Of a DNA stretch of 64,000 nt, positions 41,266 to 53,660 are shown piece after piece. How positions within the stretch are numbered: position 1 is the first letter of the stretch; every line of letters starts with the position of its first letter. Source of the stretch: Ziziphus jujuba (Eukaryota > Streptophyta > Magnoliopsida > Rosales > Rhamnaceae); assembly GCF_031755915.1 (NCBI RefSeq), contig NC_083389.1:15741001-15805000 (forward strand), in the 5' to 3' direction. The translations under genes were made by a program, and so were the position numbers. The notes under the pieces are model-generated. The model was not told the DNA's origin, did no database searches, and saw only the letters and a list, made by a program, of their open reading frames with translations.

Positions 41266-43632
41266 TGCTTATATTAAAAAAAAACTATATCTATATATAT
41301 ATATATACATACACACACACTAATATATGTATGTTTTCTTTCTTCTCACATGAACATGCAGATCGTTAATGGTATTTATATAATACCTAGCCTATAGCTA
41401 TGGTAAATAACCGTTAACGACTGTATATACTACTAAATAAAGGAGAAGAATTGTGTTGTTTGCTTTGTCTTCCTTATATTTTGCTGTTGTGTCTCGGTTG
41501 TCATTGCTTAATGTTGCATTTGCACCATCTAATTATATACCAAGGACATATAATGAATTAGGAGACTATGAAATTAATTGGTAAAGTGAAAAAATTTATA
41601 ATTATTAACCAAATAATCCTTCATCTCTAGCTTTTTGCATGTTTTATTTTATTCTATAGTAATGTTATTATTGGCACGGTTTGTCCACCATAACAACCAT
41701 CTATTACCGTTTGATTATGACAATTGCATGTATTTAACCAAAATTTTAAAATTAAGAGATAGCTATCCCCTATCATAAATTGGGCGACCTCGCTTATAAT
41801 CACAGAGTTTTATATGTGAGTAACAAAAAAGTACAGGGAACTTACCTTACTATGAATAAAAGATCAAAGCAATGAAATAATGTGAGCAAAGTCCCGAACA
41901 AATTCTTGAGGACCTAGTTATTTTTCAAGTTTAAAAAATCTCATATAAGCACCATGTATCAAATAAAAAACTAATAACACCAATATTAAACTACCTTGTT
42001 AGCTTTTTATCTTTATATGAATTTAAAATGAAAATTAATTGTGCAAAGCTTAGGCTTGTTGTTCAATGCATTTATAGACCTTTCAAAATTCATTATAAAA
42101 TCTCAGAAATAAATCCCAGAAAATCCATTAGATATCCTGAAAAAAAAACTGACTATGTATATCAAATAGTCAGGCTCACATCAGATCGATCAGATGATTT
42201 TATCATCCAATTTCTTTCTCCCAAGCCGTTTCTCTTCCCATCCCCCACCACAGAATAGCGCTTCGCTTTCGATTCTTCAAAAGAATCAGCTGACTTCTCC
42301 CTTTTTCGTTGATCTTGGGAAAAAGGAACTGTGCCTACAAAGTTAGACATCAAGTGAGTGGCTTGATGAAGATAACTACGTTGACACACTCGAGTTGGCT
42401 CCTGACACAACATGGTTGTACAAGTCTTCCATTGTAAGCCGTTGGATCATTTCAATAATTGTGATTTAAAAATAAACAATGATATAATATAAGATTGGAT
42501 GATTTACTAAAATCATAGTTGGGAAAGTGAATTTTATATAGTTGGGTGAACTATAAATAAAATTTTAAATTTAAGCATTTAGAGGAATCCAACAACTTAC
42601 AAAAGAAGACATGATGACAAAATCAATTAATCTCAATTTGATAGAATCCTGGTTGATATATATGGAAAAAAGTATTGTTATTGGAAGTGATAAATATTAT
42701 TCATATCTTTGTTATATATCCGTTTCCAAACTTTTTCAATAAATGCAAAAACGTCTTTAAAGCTTTTTCCAAATTATTCTCTAATTTTTTTCCCAAAAAA
42801 AAAAAAAAAAAATACTACTCTTATCCAATCCTATATATTCCTATATTTCAAATATATATGGATCCAATGGGATTCCAAACCAAGCCTTGTGCCGTTTGCA
42901 CAGTTCCATAATTCTCGAGCAATGATTAATTCATGACATTTCCTTAGCGAATGTGTGACAGAGGGTTGACTTGTGTTTAAGAAGGCCAACAGCCGTTAAA
43001 TTTATGAGTTGGCTAGTTTGCCTTTAGATTTTGGGTTGTAAATTAACTATAACTTCATCTCTGGACAATGTTCCATGGGATGATGGGTTTATGCCATGCT
43101 ATTTAATTGTGTTTTTTTATATTTTACCCTTTTCAAATTTTAAAAAAATAAGCGAATTAAGTCTGTTTTTCCTATTTGATTGGTTACCTGATAAATTAAT
43201 GAATCCAGGGTTGTCGACGGCTCTAAGAAAATTTCCCCACAAAGTATTCCAACTCAGTTTCATACATATATTTCCTACACTGAAACGCGGCCGATGTCAA
43301 TGATGCATTAAAAAAAAAAAAAAAAAAAGAAAGTAAAATGGGAAAGAGAGTCTCCCTTTATTTATTTATTTTTTGGGTTGTTGGAAGATATTGTAAGACA
43401 AAATAGCTTAGCCAAAAGCAATAAAACTGTGGCAATAACGCCAATTGTTCTTGAAGACTCTTGATGTGGGAGAGTTTCTTCCACAAGGGGTTAGTACTTT
43501 TGGTAGTAGACCAGCCCCACTAATATAGATTGCTAGGACTTGGGAGGGAGTTTATTTTTGTGTTTTGGTTATTCATAATTATTTGCTGATTTTTACTACT
43601 ATATTTACTTTAAAACAAATATTTTATTTGCT
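41266..43632. other. Unique spacer between units A and B
   Basis: After the copy 1 3' flank (to about 41409) this sequence has no counterpart elsewhere in the window. It is AT-rich with poly-A at 42795-42812 and 43310-43328. A short open stretch at 42354-42470 (DEDNYVDTLELAPDTTWLY) looks protein-like but has no supporting exon structure. No gene is called. Confidence 0.5.
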
Positions 43633-43704
43633 GATTAGCCTTATAGACAAAACCACTGGTGTATGTGTTGCTGAAACTGGGAAGAGTTTTCTTCTCTCTC
43701 CCTA

Positions 43705-45365
43705 ATGCCGTCTGTTGTTTCCTTATCTCTTTCGAAACCGAACATCTTAAAGGCTCGTTCCCCAGCAACAACCACAGTTTACGTTCCTGATAACCTTAAT
43801 GAGAAATTCAGCAGAAAGGGCATTAAGTTTTGGCAATCCGACAACATTCCAATGGTTGAGCTTACTGTTAAAGAATGGTAGTTCCTTAAAGCTACAGGTA
43901 CCTGATGCTCTTGTTACATCATACAAGCCTAAAGTCTACTGGAAAGATGATGGCTATGAGGAGGTTCTTTATACAATTCCTGCAAATGGTTCAGCCTCTA
44001 CTAGAACCAAAGGAGTTTGGTCATCAATGATGCATCAGAGCCTGGATCAAAAGGGTCACTTATGCCTGCTGAGTGGACTGTAAAAGATGTTGATTCTGAT
44101 GCCATTGAGGCTCTCCAGGTACTGCTTAATTCAACTGTCTTGTTCCATTGGCAAAGGTTCAGATGGTATGGTTCTTGATGCTTCTAATTTTCTCAATGAA
44201 AGTCTAGGCCTCATTTCTAATTTTCTCAATAAAAGTCTAGGCCTCATTTGGTTTATTTACTCCAAAATATGGTTCTTGATGCTTCTAATTTTCTCAGTGA
44301 AAGTCTAGGCCTCATTTGGTTTATTTACTCCAAAATTCTTGCTGTAATAGCCATTTTCCTATTGCTAATGTTTTGTGTCCAATTCCACCAAAGTTATGTT
44401 GGGTACCTATTGTCCAATTTGTCCACTTTCGATTAGTTGAATTTAAGTAGTAGCAGAGTTTTGGAAGGGGGATTCTTGAGTGGGTAAAATGCCTAAATCA
44501 TATCTTTGTGAGAATCAGAGTAAATAGTTCTAAAATGATGAAACCAGGGAAGAAAATGTTCTTCTTTTCTTTCTTTCTTTTTTTCCCATGCCATTGCTTC
44601 TTTGCTGCAGGTAGAGCCCAGCTGCACAAGTGGAGTACTTGATCTAATCTATGTCGTTACACTACATCCAGTAAGCATGGCAACAGCACACATTGTGAAG
44701 AACAAAGGAAAGAAGAATGTGACTCTTACAAATGCTATACTTAGCCATTTCAAGTTCAAAAAGCAAAATGGGGCAGCAATCCAAGGTCTTCGAGGCTGTT
44801 CTTACTGCTCACACCTATAAGCCTGAAAAGAAACCAGGTTTGTGGACTTCTCAAGATGTGTCTTTCACCATTCTGAAAAACAAGCTCAGCAGAGTTTATG
44901 CAGCCCCTCCTAAAGCGATATTGAAGGCATTTTACGACAAACCACCTTCAAAATATGAAACTCTTGATCAGTTACATTGCTATCAACTTTCTTTTAATCA
45001 AAGCCAAGTTTTGTTTACGAAGTGATGTTGTAGAATTTGAACTTTTTCGAAACAAAACTGTACTAATGCAAAAAGAAATGGGATCAAATGCTGACAGATA
45101 GAAAAATGGCACACCATTATTAGTCTCTTAATTAAGTTAGCAACTCTAATATGATTGTTATCGTTTTCAGGGACGAGAATTGTTCTTCAGGGTAATAAGG
45201 ATGGGATTTGAGGATATCTACTTATCAAGCCCTGGTTCTTTCTCTGAAAAATATGGTAAGGAATATTTCATATGCACTGGTCCTACATCCATGTTGGTAC
45301 CTCTTGTTGTAAAGCCTGGTGAGGATTGGAGAGGAGCACATGTTATAGAGCATGATAACTTGTAA
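43705..45365 (+). pseudogene. NDF2/NDF5-family NDH gene, broken tandem copy
   Basis: It aligns along its whole length, introns included, to the intact gene at 36249-37903. The lesions are: a one-base insertion near 43870, creating TAG at codon 59 (43879-43881); a 7-base deletion after 44014; an 80-base deletion near 44815 that shifts the frame and exposes TAA; and a mutated second donor (GT to TT at 44972). Intron 1 also gained a local triplication (44170-44320). The duplicated segment starts only 72 bp before this ATG, so the parental promoter was not copied, which probably explains the decay. The last exon (about 45171-45365) is still open. Confidence 0.93.
44170..44320 (+). repeat. Local triplication in intron 1 of the NDH pseudogene
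   Basis: The word CTAATTTTCTCARTRAAAGTCTAGGCCT occurs three times at irregular spacing, against once in unit A. Confidence 0.8.
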
Positions 45366-45514
45366 TTAATTTTTCATATAAAATTTCCATCTTCTTCTTT
45401 AATTCATTCTTTCATTTTTTTTCCCCCCCTTCTTTCTCTTTTATTTTTCACCCCATTTTCCTTTTTTCTACTAAGTTCTACACACCAGTTCCTCCAATCC
45501 ATAAAAGCAACTTT

Positions 45515-45551
<37 letters not shown>

Positions 45552-46096
45552 AAGTTGAATGTATGTCAAAAAAAGAAAAAAGAAAAAAAAAGAAAAGAAA
45601 AACTAAGCTCTGACCGTTAGAATTCATCCTGAAACCAAAAATGAACCCTGTCTGTCCAAATTTTCAAGAAGTTTGAATTTGGAGTAGGACAGTCTTTATC
45701 CCTATATATGCATGTAGAAGGCAACACCAAGCCAACAAAAGCAAGATGTTTAAGAGCCTCATCAGTTTTAAACAAGTACTGCTTCCATTAATCTGACATC
45801 CAACATTGTCTTATTGGTCAAAACCAAACAAAAACCCAACAAGCAGTAACAAAAATAGCATTCCAGATAATAAAAAATCCATACAGAATTGTGATGAAGT
45901 TATTAGTTCTTTTAGTATTAAAGTTTTTATAACTTTCCACCAAAAGATTTGGGATCATTCTTAGCAGCCCCCCGTTCCAATCAAATTCTTTTAGAGATGT
46001 AGCAATCTGAAAACATGACAAGTAATCTCTATGAGTAAATTGCAGACAGAGCAAAGAACTACAATTGTTAAACCTGTCTTTCTGTCTGTTTCGCAG

Positions 46097-46180
46097 CTTA
46101 ATTCAACAAAACTACTGGTCAACGTTGGGAATTTTAGCCTTCAAGGACCATATATGCCATACAAGTCCCACTTCATTTGA
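46097..46180 (+). other. Unit B copy of the possible orphan exon
   Basis: Same frame, acceptor and TGA as 38633-38716. The three substitutions in 84 bases comprise one silent and two missense (Tyr to Phe, Tyr to Ser). Confidence 0.3.
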
Positions 46181-46559
46181 TTATCATCAAAACAGTAGCC
46201 AATAAAATGAAGCAGATTTTATAGAGAGATAACACCAGGCATAATATTATTCAGATACATTATTCTTCACATCTAGTTTCACTCACAGGAGTAAAATCTG
46301 GTTGAAAATCTGAACTCTAACTTCACTAGATAAAAACATTTTTAAGCTACAAAATTGGATCAAGCTGCAAAGCATTGACCAGTAGTTTTTAGTATTATGC
46401 AAAATTGGATTTTCTTATCTGGGTAAATTACATAAACATTTCTTCTAGTTTGGTCATTTTACTTAACACACCAATTGGTTATTAGAAATTGCAAATACTT
46501 ATCATTTATTTTAGTTTTTTGTTGGATCTATATATATATATATATATATATATCTACTA

Positions 46560-46972
46560 CCCTTCCTTTTGTCAATCGGTGAAACACATAGTGTTTATTT
46601 TTATTTTATTTATTTAGTTATTTTTTATAGCAAAGAAATAACTTCCTCAGCTCACCATACTTTATATATATATATATATATATATATAATTAGTCTTTAG
46701 AAATTGCAAATACTTATCATTTATTTTAGTTTTTTGTTGGATCTATATATATATAAATAATACCCTTCCTTCTGTCAATCGGTGAAACACATAGTTTTTA
46801 TTTTATTTATTTTTATTTTTTATAGCAGAGAAATAACCTCCTCAGCTCACCATACTATATATATATATATATATATATAGCCGTACTATTTATCCTCCTC
46901 TATAGTGCACGCCTAATATTAGATACCACAACATGTTGCATAAAATTATGTGCTTATACGGTGAAACACATA

Positions 46973-47030
<58 letters not shown>

Positions 47031-47110
47031 GCAGAGAAATAACCTCCTCAGCTCACCATACTATATATATATATATATATAGCCGTACTATTTATCCTCC
47101 TCTATCGTGC
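46560..47110 (+). repeat. Triplicated spacer module
   Basis: A module CGGTGAAACACATA .. T-rich .. GCAGAGAAATAACYTCCTCAGCTCACCATAC .. (AT)n occurs three times (starting about 46575, 46780 and 46960). Unit A has one copy, starting about 39122. The third copy contains a 48-base poly-T (46979-47026). Confidence 0.75.
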
Positions 47111-47192
47111 AGGCCTAATACCACAACATGTTGCATAAAAATATGTGCTTACACTATGGACATGATCATATGCTTTTTATATAGCAAAATTA

Positions 47193-47231
<39 letters not shown>

Positions 47232-49261
47232 GAGGATTTTTAATTGCAATGTCACTTATATATCCATAAAGTTTAGAACAAAGAAGATAGTAATGGTTCT
47301 TACCCAAAAAAAAAAAAAAAAATGATGGTAGTTATGGCCTACTTTCCATTTCAGAACTAGAGAGGCATCCTCACATTGTCAAGATCCATCCAAAATTTCT
47401 CAGAATCCTAGACAAGCCCTGATCCCAGGAAAACACCACCGAATCATCCAACGAAAAATCCGACAACATCTTCCTTAAGGGTAGGGCTTACCATAAAATT
47501 CCCTGTATAAAAAATACACTTTTATATACACCATCCTATTCCTCCCACCTTACTACAAAGTATTATCATAAATTTTAGCACTTCAATAATTAACAGGGAA
47601 CCAGTGCATAATTAAATAAATAATCGTCCAAATAGTATACAGAACGTTATCAACTACAGTTGAATATGAAATTTAATACAATATAAGATAAAAAGAAATA
47701 ATACAACATAGAAAGGAAAGGAGAAGCCTCTTGGATTTTCGGCAATGAACCAAGACGTCGAACTCGCCCCCGGACGATCAACGTCAACTAACCTGGACTT
47801 AAGGGAATAGAATTTAAAAACGTGAGATGCTAATCATCTCAGTAAGTGGCCTAATCTATTAATCAGGGAAATAAATAATAATAATATAACAATAAAATAA
47901 ATTTGATTAATCAATAATAAATAAGTAATTAATTATTAAGAATTTGAAAATAATATTTTCTCTCAAAACCCTTACGATTCACTCAGTTTAAAATGTTCCA
48001 TTTTCAAAACGTTTCACAAAATCCGATATTTTAAGCCCCAAAATCCAAAACGTATTTAATTAAAAGGCAATAAATTAACAATCCAAAATTTATTGTGAGA
48101 GGTAAAAATATAAAAATAATGCTAATAACAAATATTAAATTATAACTAAAGTATCATAACAAATAATACAAAATCACAATAAAATTTATATTAAAATGAT
48201 CCAAGGAATATTTAAATAAATAAAGTAAATCAATTTATTTCTAAAAGAAATATTTAAAATAATCTAAAATATCCGTTTAAAATATTTTATAGAGTTTAAT
48301 TTAAAATACCAAAACAATTTAATTTACAAAGCACTATTAAATACACTTTAATTTAAATAAATTTCTAAAATATTTTATGATTGAAATCACGTCGTGAAAA
48401 CCATTTAATACACCCACTATATACCAGTGGTGCCAACAGTACCCAGCGTCCCAAGCACCACCAGACAGGAGGTTAAAGAGAGAAATCGGCATACCATTGC
48501 GCGGCGTCCCACCGCGCCACTACAAACAGGCGTCGCGGCCATGGAAGGGCGGCCTACCCTCATCCGATGGCAACCACAGGACAACCCCATAAATCATCTG
48601 TGCGTTACTCACACCCACCTATGCACTAAGCACATCCACCTGCGCGCTAATCATATCCACATATACAGAACACCAGTACGTGTGTGATGCATATAAAAAT
48701 CATAAAATTTATACATTTTCAAAATCTCAAATGTAAAACCCCGCCCCAAATTACGTCGGAATTTTTGCACGTTGACTGAGGTTGATCGTTGACCGAGAGG
48801 GTCAAAATTTTGACTTTTTGTTCTGGATGGAATTTTGCATTGATCGAGACACCATTTCAAAGTACGTATCGTTCCGAGTTCGTAGACTAGTAGCGTGTCG
48901 AAATCGGAGCTACCATTTGAAAGTTATGCGCAAGGCAAGTTGTGGTCCAAGCTGTCCAAGGGTACCAAGTTTGACTTTTTATTTATGTAGAATTTCGATT
49001 TGACTTTTGTATGGTTGTAAAGTACTCATCGATATGAGTCTATAGACTAGTGGCACGCCTAATTTGGACACCAGGTTAAAAAGTTATGGACTCGCAAAAT
49101 TTTTCTAGTACAGTATTATTTTATACTTTTTTCCAATTAAATGGTGTTATTGTGAAAAATGTGCACCACATGTCAAGCCCTCAACCTTTCTCATGAGTGC
49201 ACAGTGGCACCCACGAGATGGCCTTTTATTAGGTCAAACCCATGTGTGAGTCGTGTGACCG

Positions 49262-49293
<32 letters not shown>

Positions 49294-49334
49294 AAGAGAA
49301 AGGAGAGGAGAGAGAGAGAGAGAGAGAGAGAGAA
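49262..49334. repeat. (GA)n tract in LTR B
   Basis: Almost pure GA/GAAA repeat of about 73 bp. The false frames rich in Arg/Glu or Ser/Leu over this area come from it. Confidence 0.9.
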
Positions 49335-49381
49335 GCCACCACCCACGGCGACCCTCCGTTCGCCGTCCTCCACCCCTTTCA

Positions 49382-49678
49382 TGTGACAGCCCAGTCCACC
49401 CGCATACGATATTGTTCTTTTTGGATATGGAAAATCCTTTTACAACCGAGCCCTTAAGGTTTTAAAAGGCCTCGCAATGGTTAGGGGGAATCCTCTTACA
49501 ACCCCTACCTACCAGTCCCAATGGCACGGGTATCTCAGGCCCAATCATGATATTGTCCGCTTTAGATCCAGCCCACACGGTTTTACGTTCTCTCCTGGGA
49601 AGGCCTCGCAAGGGAAAGGTATCCACATGCTTATAAGCCATGCTTCGTTCCCCTTTCCAACCGATGTGGGACTTCACA
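49382..49678 (-). mobile_element. Solo TRIM LTR inside LTR B
   Basis: 297 bp. On the minus strand it starts TGTGAAGTCCCACATCGG and ends GCTGTCACA. It is flanked by a perfect TTTCA duplication (49377-49381 and 49679-49683). It is the same LTR family as the TRIM at 53459-57000. Confidence 0.9.
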
Positions 49679-50502
49679 TTTCACCCATACAGGCAGCCGA
49701 CCTCCACCTTGCCCATTCCATTTCCAGCCAGCCCACCAAATCTCACAGCCACCGGACTGCCGACGCATTCGGATCGAGACTTTTTCTGGGGGCTACGCCG
49801 ATTGCTTCAAACCTAGATTTCTCTCCGATCCGGCCTTCGTTTGCCACACCGCTGGTCCCATACATTCGCCCATCCTCCACTCTACATTTCCTTCAAAAAT
49901 CACGACCAGTGGCCACCGGATGCGCCACCGGCGGTGATGGGTTCCGGTGACCACGGTAGCTTGTCGGGAAATCGACTTTCCGATGAGTTTCCAGTTGCAC
50001 CGCCTGCCTTTCCTACTAGTTTCAACCCCCTAAACCCAGATCTGAGATCGGTTTCTTCCAACTCACGGTAGTTTGTGAGGTTCGAGGATCCAAAATCTAA
50101 CATCTTTCCGATGAGATTTCGGCCACGTTGGGTCCGATCTCCGAAAAGTGAGACCAGATTCGTAATCCTCATTTCACAAGCTTCGATTCAGTATATCACT
50201 CGTAAATTTTGGTTGTCGTTTGTGTTTGCTCCCCAGGGACCCATTTGGGAGTTACCCGATTAAAATATTAAAATAACTAGTTTTGTGTATTGTGGATATT
50301 TTAGGTGCACGTGTGGATAGTGGAGTTGATCTTGCAGAGGATCTCGATTAATACATGTGCTTAAGGTGAGTGACCCACCTTTAAAACTATTTTGGGGTGA
50401 TTAATTATATTTATTTTGTGTTAATTTAATATTTAGAAAATATGCTCATGTGGTGGAATTTATTTATAACTGTGGTAAATTGTATTCTCAATTTTGGTGA
50501 TT

Positions 50503-50534
<32 letters not shown>

Positions 50535-53356
50535 GCTTATTGATGCTAAATAAAAGTTTGGTTTATTAAGAAATTCTTGATTATTATTATTGTGATTTAA
50601 TTGAATTTATTATGCATGAGCAAGGTGTTTTCATTTAATTAATTGTATTTGGATTTTAATATTATTTTTGGGCATGATTCGATTTTAGATATTTCAAGAA
50701 AAATATTGGTTTAAGTTTGGTGCTTTCAAATTATATAATTATGCCCTTAAAATATTATTTGATTGATTTTATGATTTGGGAAAAGTTATTTGTACATTAT
50801 TATTGATGGACTTACGCTGGAGATATTAAAGAAAAAATATGGGATTGTGAATTTAAAAAATGGTATGATTCCCAAGGTGAGTTTTGCAAAAAATGTTATT
50901 TTTTAAAAAATAATATGATTATTTGTTTTAGATGCACTCATACAGTACTGGTGTCTGTACTGTGTATGTAGATGAGTGCGCAAGTTATAATGTTTCTCGT
51001 AAGTTGCCATCGGACCGAGGGCAGACAAGTTTGATATTGGCCATAAACCGGCCCCTTCCATGGCCGAGATGATGGTTTAAGCAGCGGCGCTGTCGGGATG
51101 CCGAAGCGACCATACGCAAGTTTCTCTCTTTAACCTCCTGTCGGATAGTGCTTGGGACGCTGGGTATCGTAGGCCATCACTGGTATATAGTGTGATACGT
51201 CAAGTATTATTTTTCAGATATAAATTTCTAATCCTAAAGTTTTAAAATCGTATTTAGATTAAATATATTTAACTTGTTTCATCACCTATTTCCCACTAAT
51301 ATTTTCTAAAATGTATTTATTCATATTTTATGTCACTTATTTTAAATCAATGTTTTTAAAATGCATCTTGCCATATTTTTATTATATAGATTGATTGAAT
51401 ATTCCAAAATGAATTTTATAATATTTTTACCACTTATTTAACATGATTGTTTGTAATTATTGAAATTATATTTTTGACATTGTTTATTTTGATTTATTAA
51501 ATCAAATTTTACGAATTATATATTGAATTTCACTTTTATGTTATATTTCTTTAATGCAAGTATTTTAAATTATTTTATTGTATTTTATTCGTATTTGAAT
51601 TATTTAATTATTTATTAAATTAATTATTCCTTAATTTTTTTGGGGCATAAATGATTGGGTTTTGCGAAAATGTTTTAAAAGGGAAACTTTTCTAACGGAG
51701 TGAATGGTGAGGGTTTTGTGAGAAAATATTATTTTCAATTAATTATTAATTATTTACTTATTTATTCTTAATTATTCAAGTGTACTTTGACTATTGTTGC
51801 TATTATAATTGTATAGTAAATAGGATCACTCACTGAGATGATTAACATCTCATATTTTTAAATCCATTCCCCTAGGTACAAAGATTGGTGGACGTTCGTC
51901 TGGAGCGAGCTTGATCTTCGTTGCTGTCGTATTTCGAGGAGTTCTCTTTCTTTTCATTTATTTCTATTGTAATATTTCTTTCCATCCTTTGTTGTATAAC
52001 TTCCATACTTAATTGTACCCTATGATGCTCTGTATACTGTATTGGATATATTTTATTAAATATTGCATTAGTTTCCTATTTAATTTATGGAAGTGCTGTT
52101 TATTGTGGAATTAAATTGTAGTAAGGTGGAGGAATAAGGTGGTATATATATAGAAGTATGTTTTCAGTGCAGAAAAATTGTAGTAAGTCCAACCTTTAGG
52201 GGAGCTTCTGCCGGATTTTCCATTGGAAGGTTTGGTAGGGTTTTCTTGGAATCAGGGCTTGTCTAGGGTTCTGGTGAGGGATCTTGGACGGGTCCTGACA
52301 TAAAAAATTTCTTAAATACCACCGGGTTTATTCTATCCAATTAAACCCGTAAATTTTTTATAAGTCCTTTATGAATATCATCATAAATCAATCGCATAAA
52401 TTCCATCAATTTCAAATCTATCAATGAAATTAACAATAATTTAAAATAAATATTCCTTCAATTCCTTAAAATTTAAAATATAATTAAATTCCACAATTCA
52501 TCAATATATAAATACATTTTTATAAAACATAAATAAATTCACAATTAAATTGAACAACAATTCAAATTCACAATTTTTTAAAAAATTGAATTTCATAAAA
52601 ATAAAATCTCCATAATTTGTTAAAATCAAATTATGCTTTAATACACATATACATTTCAATTTATTTAAATTGTGCCATCAAAATTCCAATATATAATTTT
52701 ACTAAACAATTAACACATGAAAAATTGCATTTTCAAATAATCAATTATCATAAAATACATATAATTAAACACCCAAAATTAAGTTTGAAGGTGGGTCACT
52801 TACCTCAAGCATGCAATCCAACCAAGACCTCCATAGGATCAATTTTACGACTCACACGTGCTCCTAGAGTAACAATATTACACAGGGTCAAATAAATTAA
52901 TATTTTATTCGGATAAATAATACCCATTACCTCTGGAAACTAACATAAACGGTATCCAAAATTCACAAATGAGGTATCTATGGAAAGCTAATGAAACGAG
53001 GATGACATTACCGACCTTTGTTGGACTCAACTCGACCGGAGGTGGCCGGAAGGTTTCAGCCGAACTTCAACTTGTAGTATCTCCCAACCGATAGGGAATT
53101 GAGCTGAATGGACATCAAAATCGAGCTCAGAAGGTCCAAAATAGGGGGAAAAGAGTATGAAATTGGACTGGGTTGGCCGAAAAACAGCGAAACCGCCGGA
53201 AAATCAAAATGGGTCGTCGCCGATCTGGGTGCGTCGCCGATCGGCTAGCCGCCAAACTTGGCAACTGAGCTTGTCGACGACTGGACTTCATTGATGGCTA
53301 GTACGTGTGGCCGTTCGATGGCTAGAAATGGTGCAGACCGAGGAGAGATATTGACG

Positions 53357-53440
53357 GGAGAGAGAGAGAGAGAGAGAGACAGAGAGAGACAGAGAAAGAC
53401 AGCGAGAGAGAGAGAGAGAGAGAGGGGAGAGGGAGGAGAT
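53357..53440. repeat. (GA)n tract in LTR C
   Basis: GA-rich microsatellite of about 84 bp with CAGA interruptions. Homologous LTRs carry a similar tract. Confidence 0.85.
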
Positions 53441-53660
53441 GATGAATAGTACCCCTTCTGTGACAGCCCAGACTACTCGCATACGATATTGTCCTCTTTG
53501 GGCCTGGGGAATCCTCTTACAACCCAGCTCTCAAGGTTTTGAAAGGCCTCTCAGTGGTTAAGGGGAATCCTCTTCCAACCCCTACTTGCCAGTCCCACTG
53601 GCCCTGGTCCCCCAGACCCAACCGAGATATTGTCCACTTTGGAAGCTAGGTGGTGAGCCC

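Larger units (their letters stand above)
36177..41409 (+). repeat. Tandem unit A: NDH gene plus phylloplanin-like gene
   Basis: Nucleotide similarity to unit B begins at GATTAGCCTTATAGACAAARCC (36177 here, 43633 in B). It continues, with indels and the retroelement block in B, to about 41409 (ACCTAG..CTATAGCTAYGGTAAAT). It includes introns, intergenic DNA and the (AT)n runs, so this is a genomic duplication and not a retrocopy. Confidence 0.85.
48732..52300 (+). mobile_element. Solo LTR B (plus), nested in LTR C
   Basis: Starts TGTAAAACCCCGCCCC and ends GGGTCCTGACA. The flanking pentamers TCAAA and TAAAA match at 4 of 5. Its own length is about 3.27 kb after removing the nested 297-bp TRIM LTR and its target duplication. 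It is the same family as LTRs A, C and D. It contains a (GA)n tract and no coding domain; the short open frames in it are spurious. Confidence 0.85.

Noticed and set aside
42354..42470. Short protein-like stretch (DEDNYVDTLELAPDT)
   Set aside because: No matching exons nearby and no family recognised; left as a possible relic only.
46961..47269. Poly-Phe/Tyr-Ile frame
   Set aside because: Translation of the 48-base poly-T and (AT)n runs.
49159..49457. Arg/Glu-rich and Ser/Leu-rich frames
   Set aside because: Products of the (GA)n tract in LTR B.
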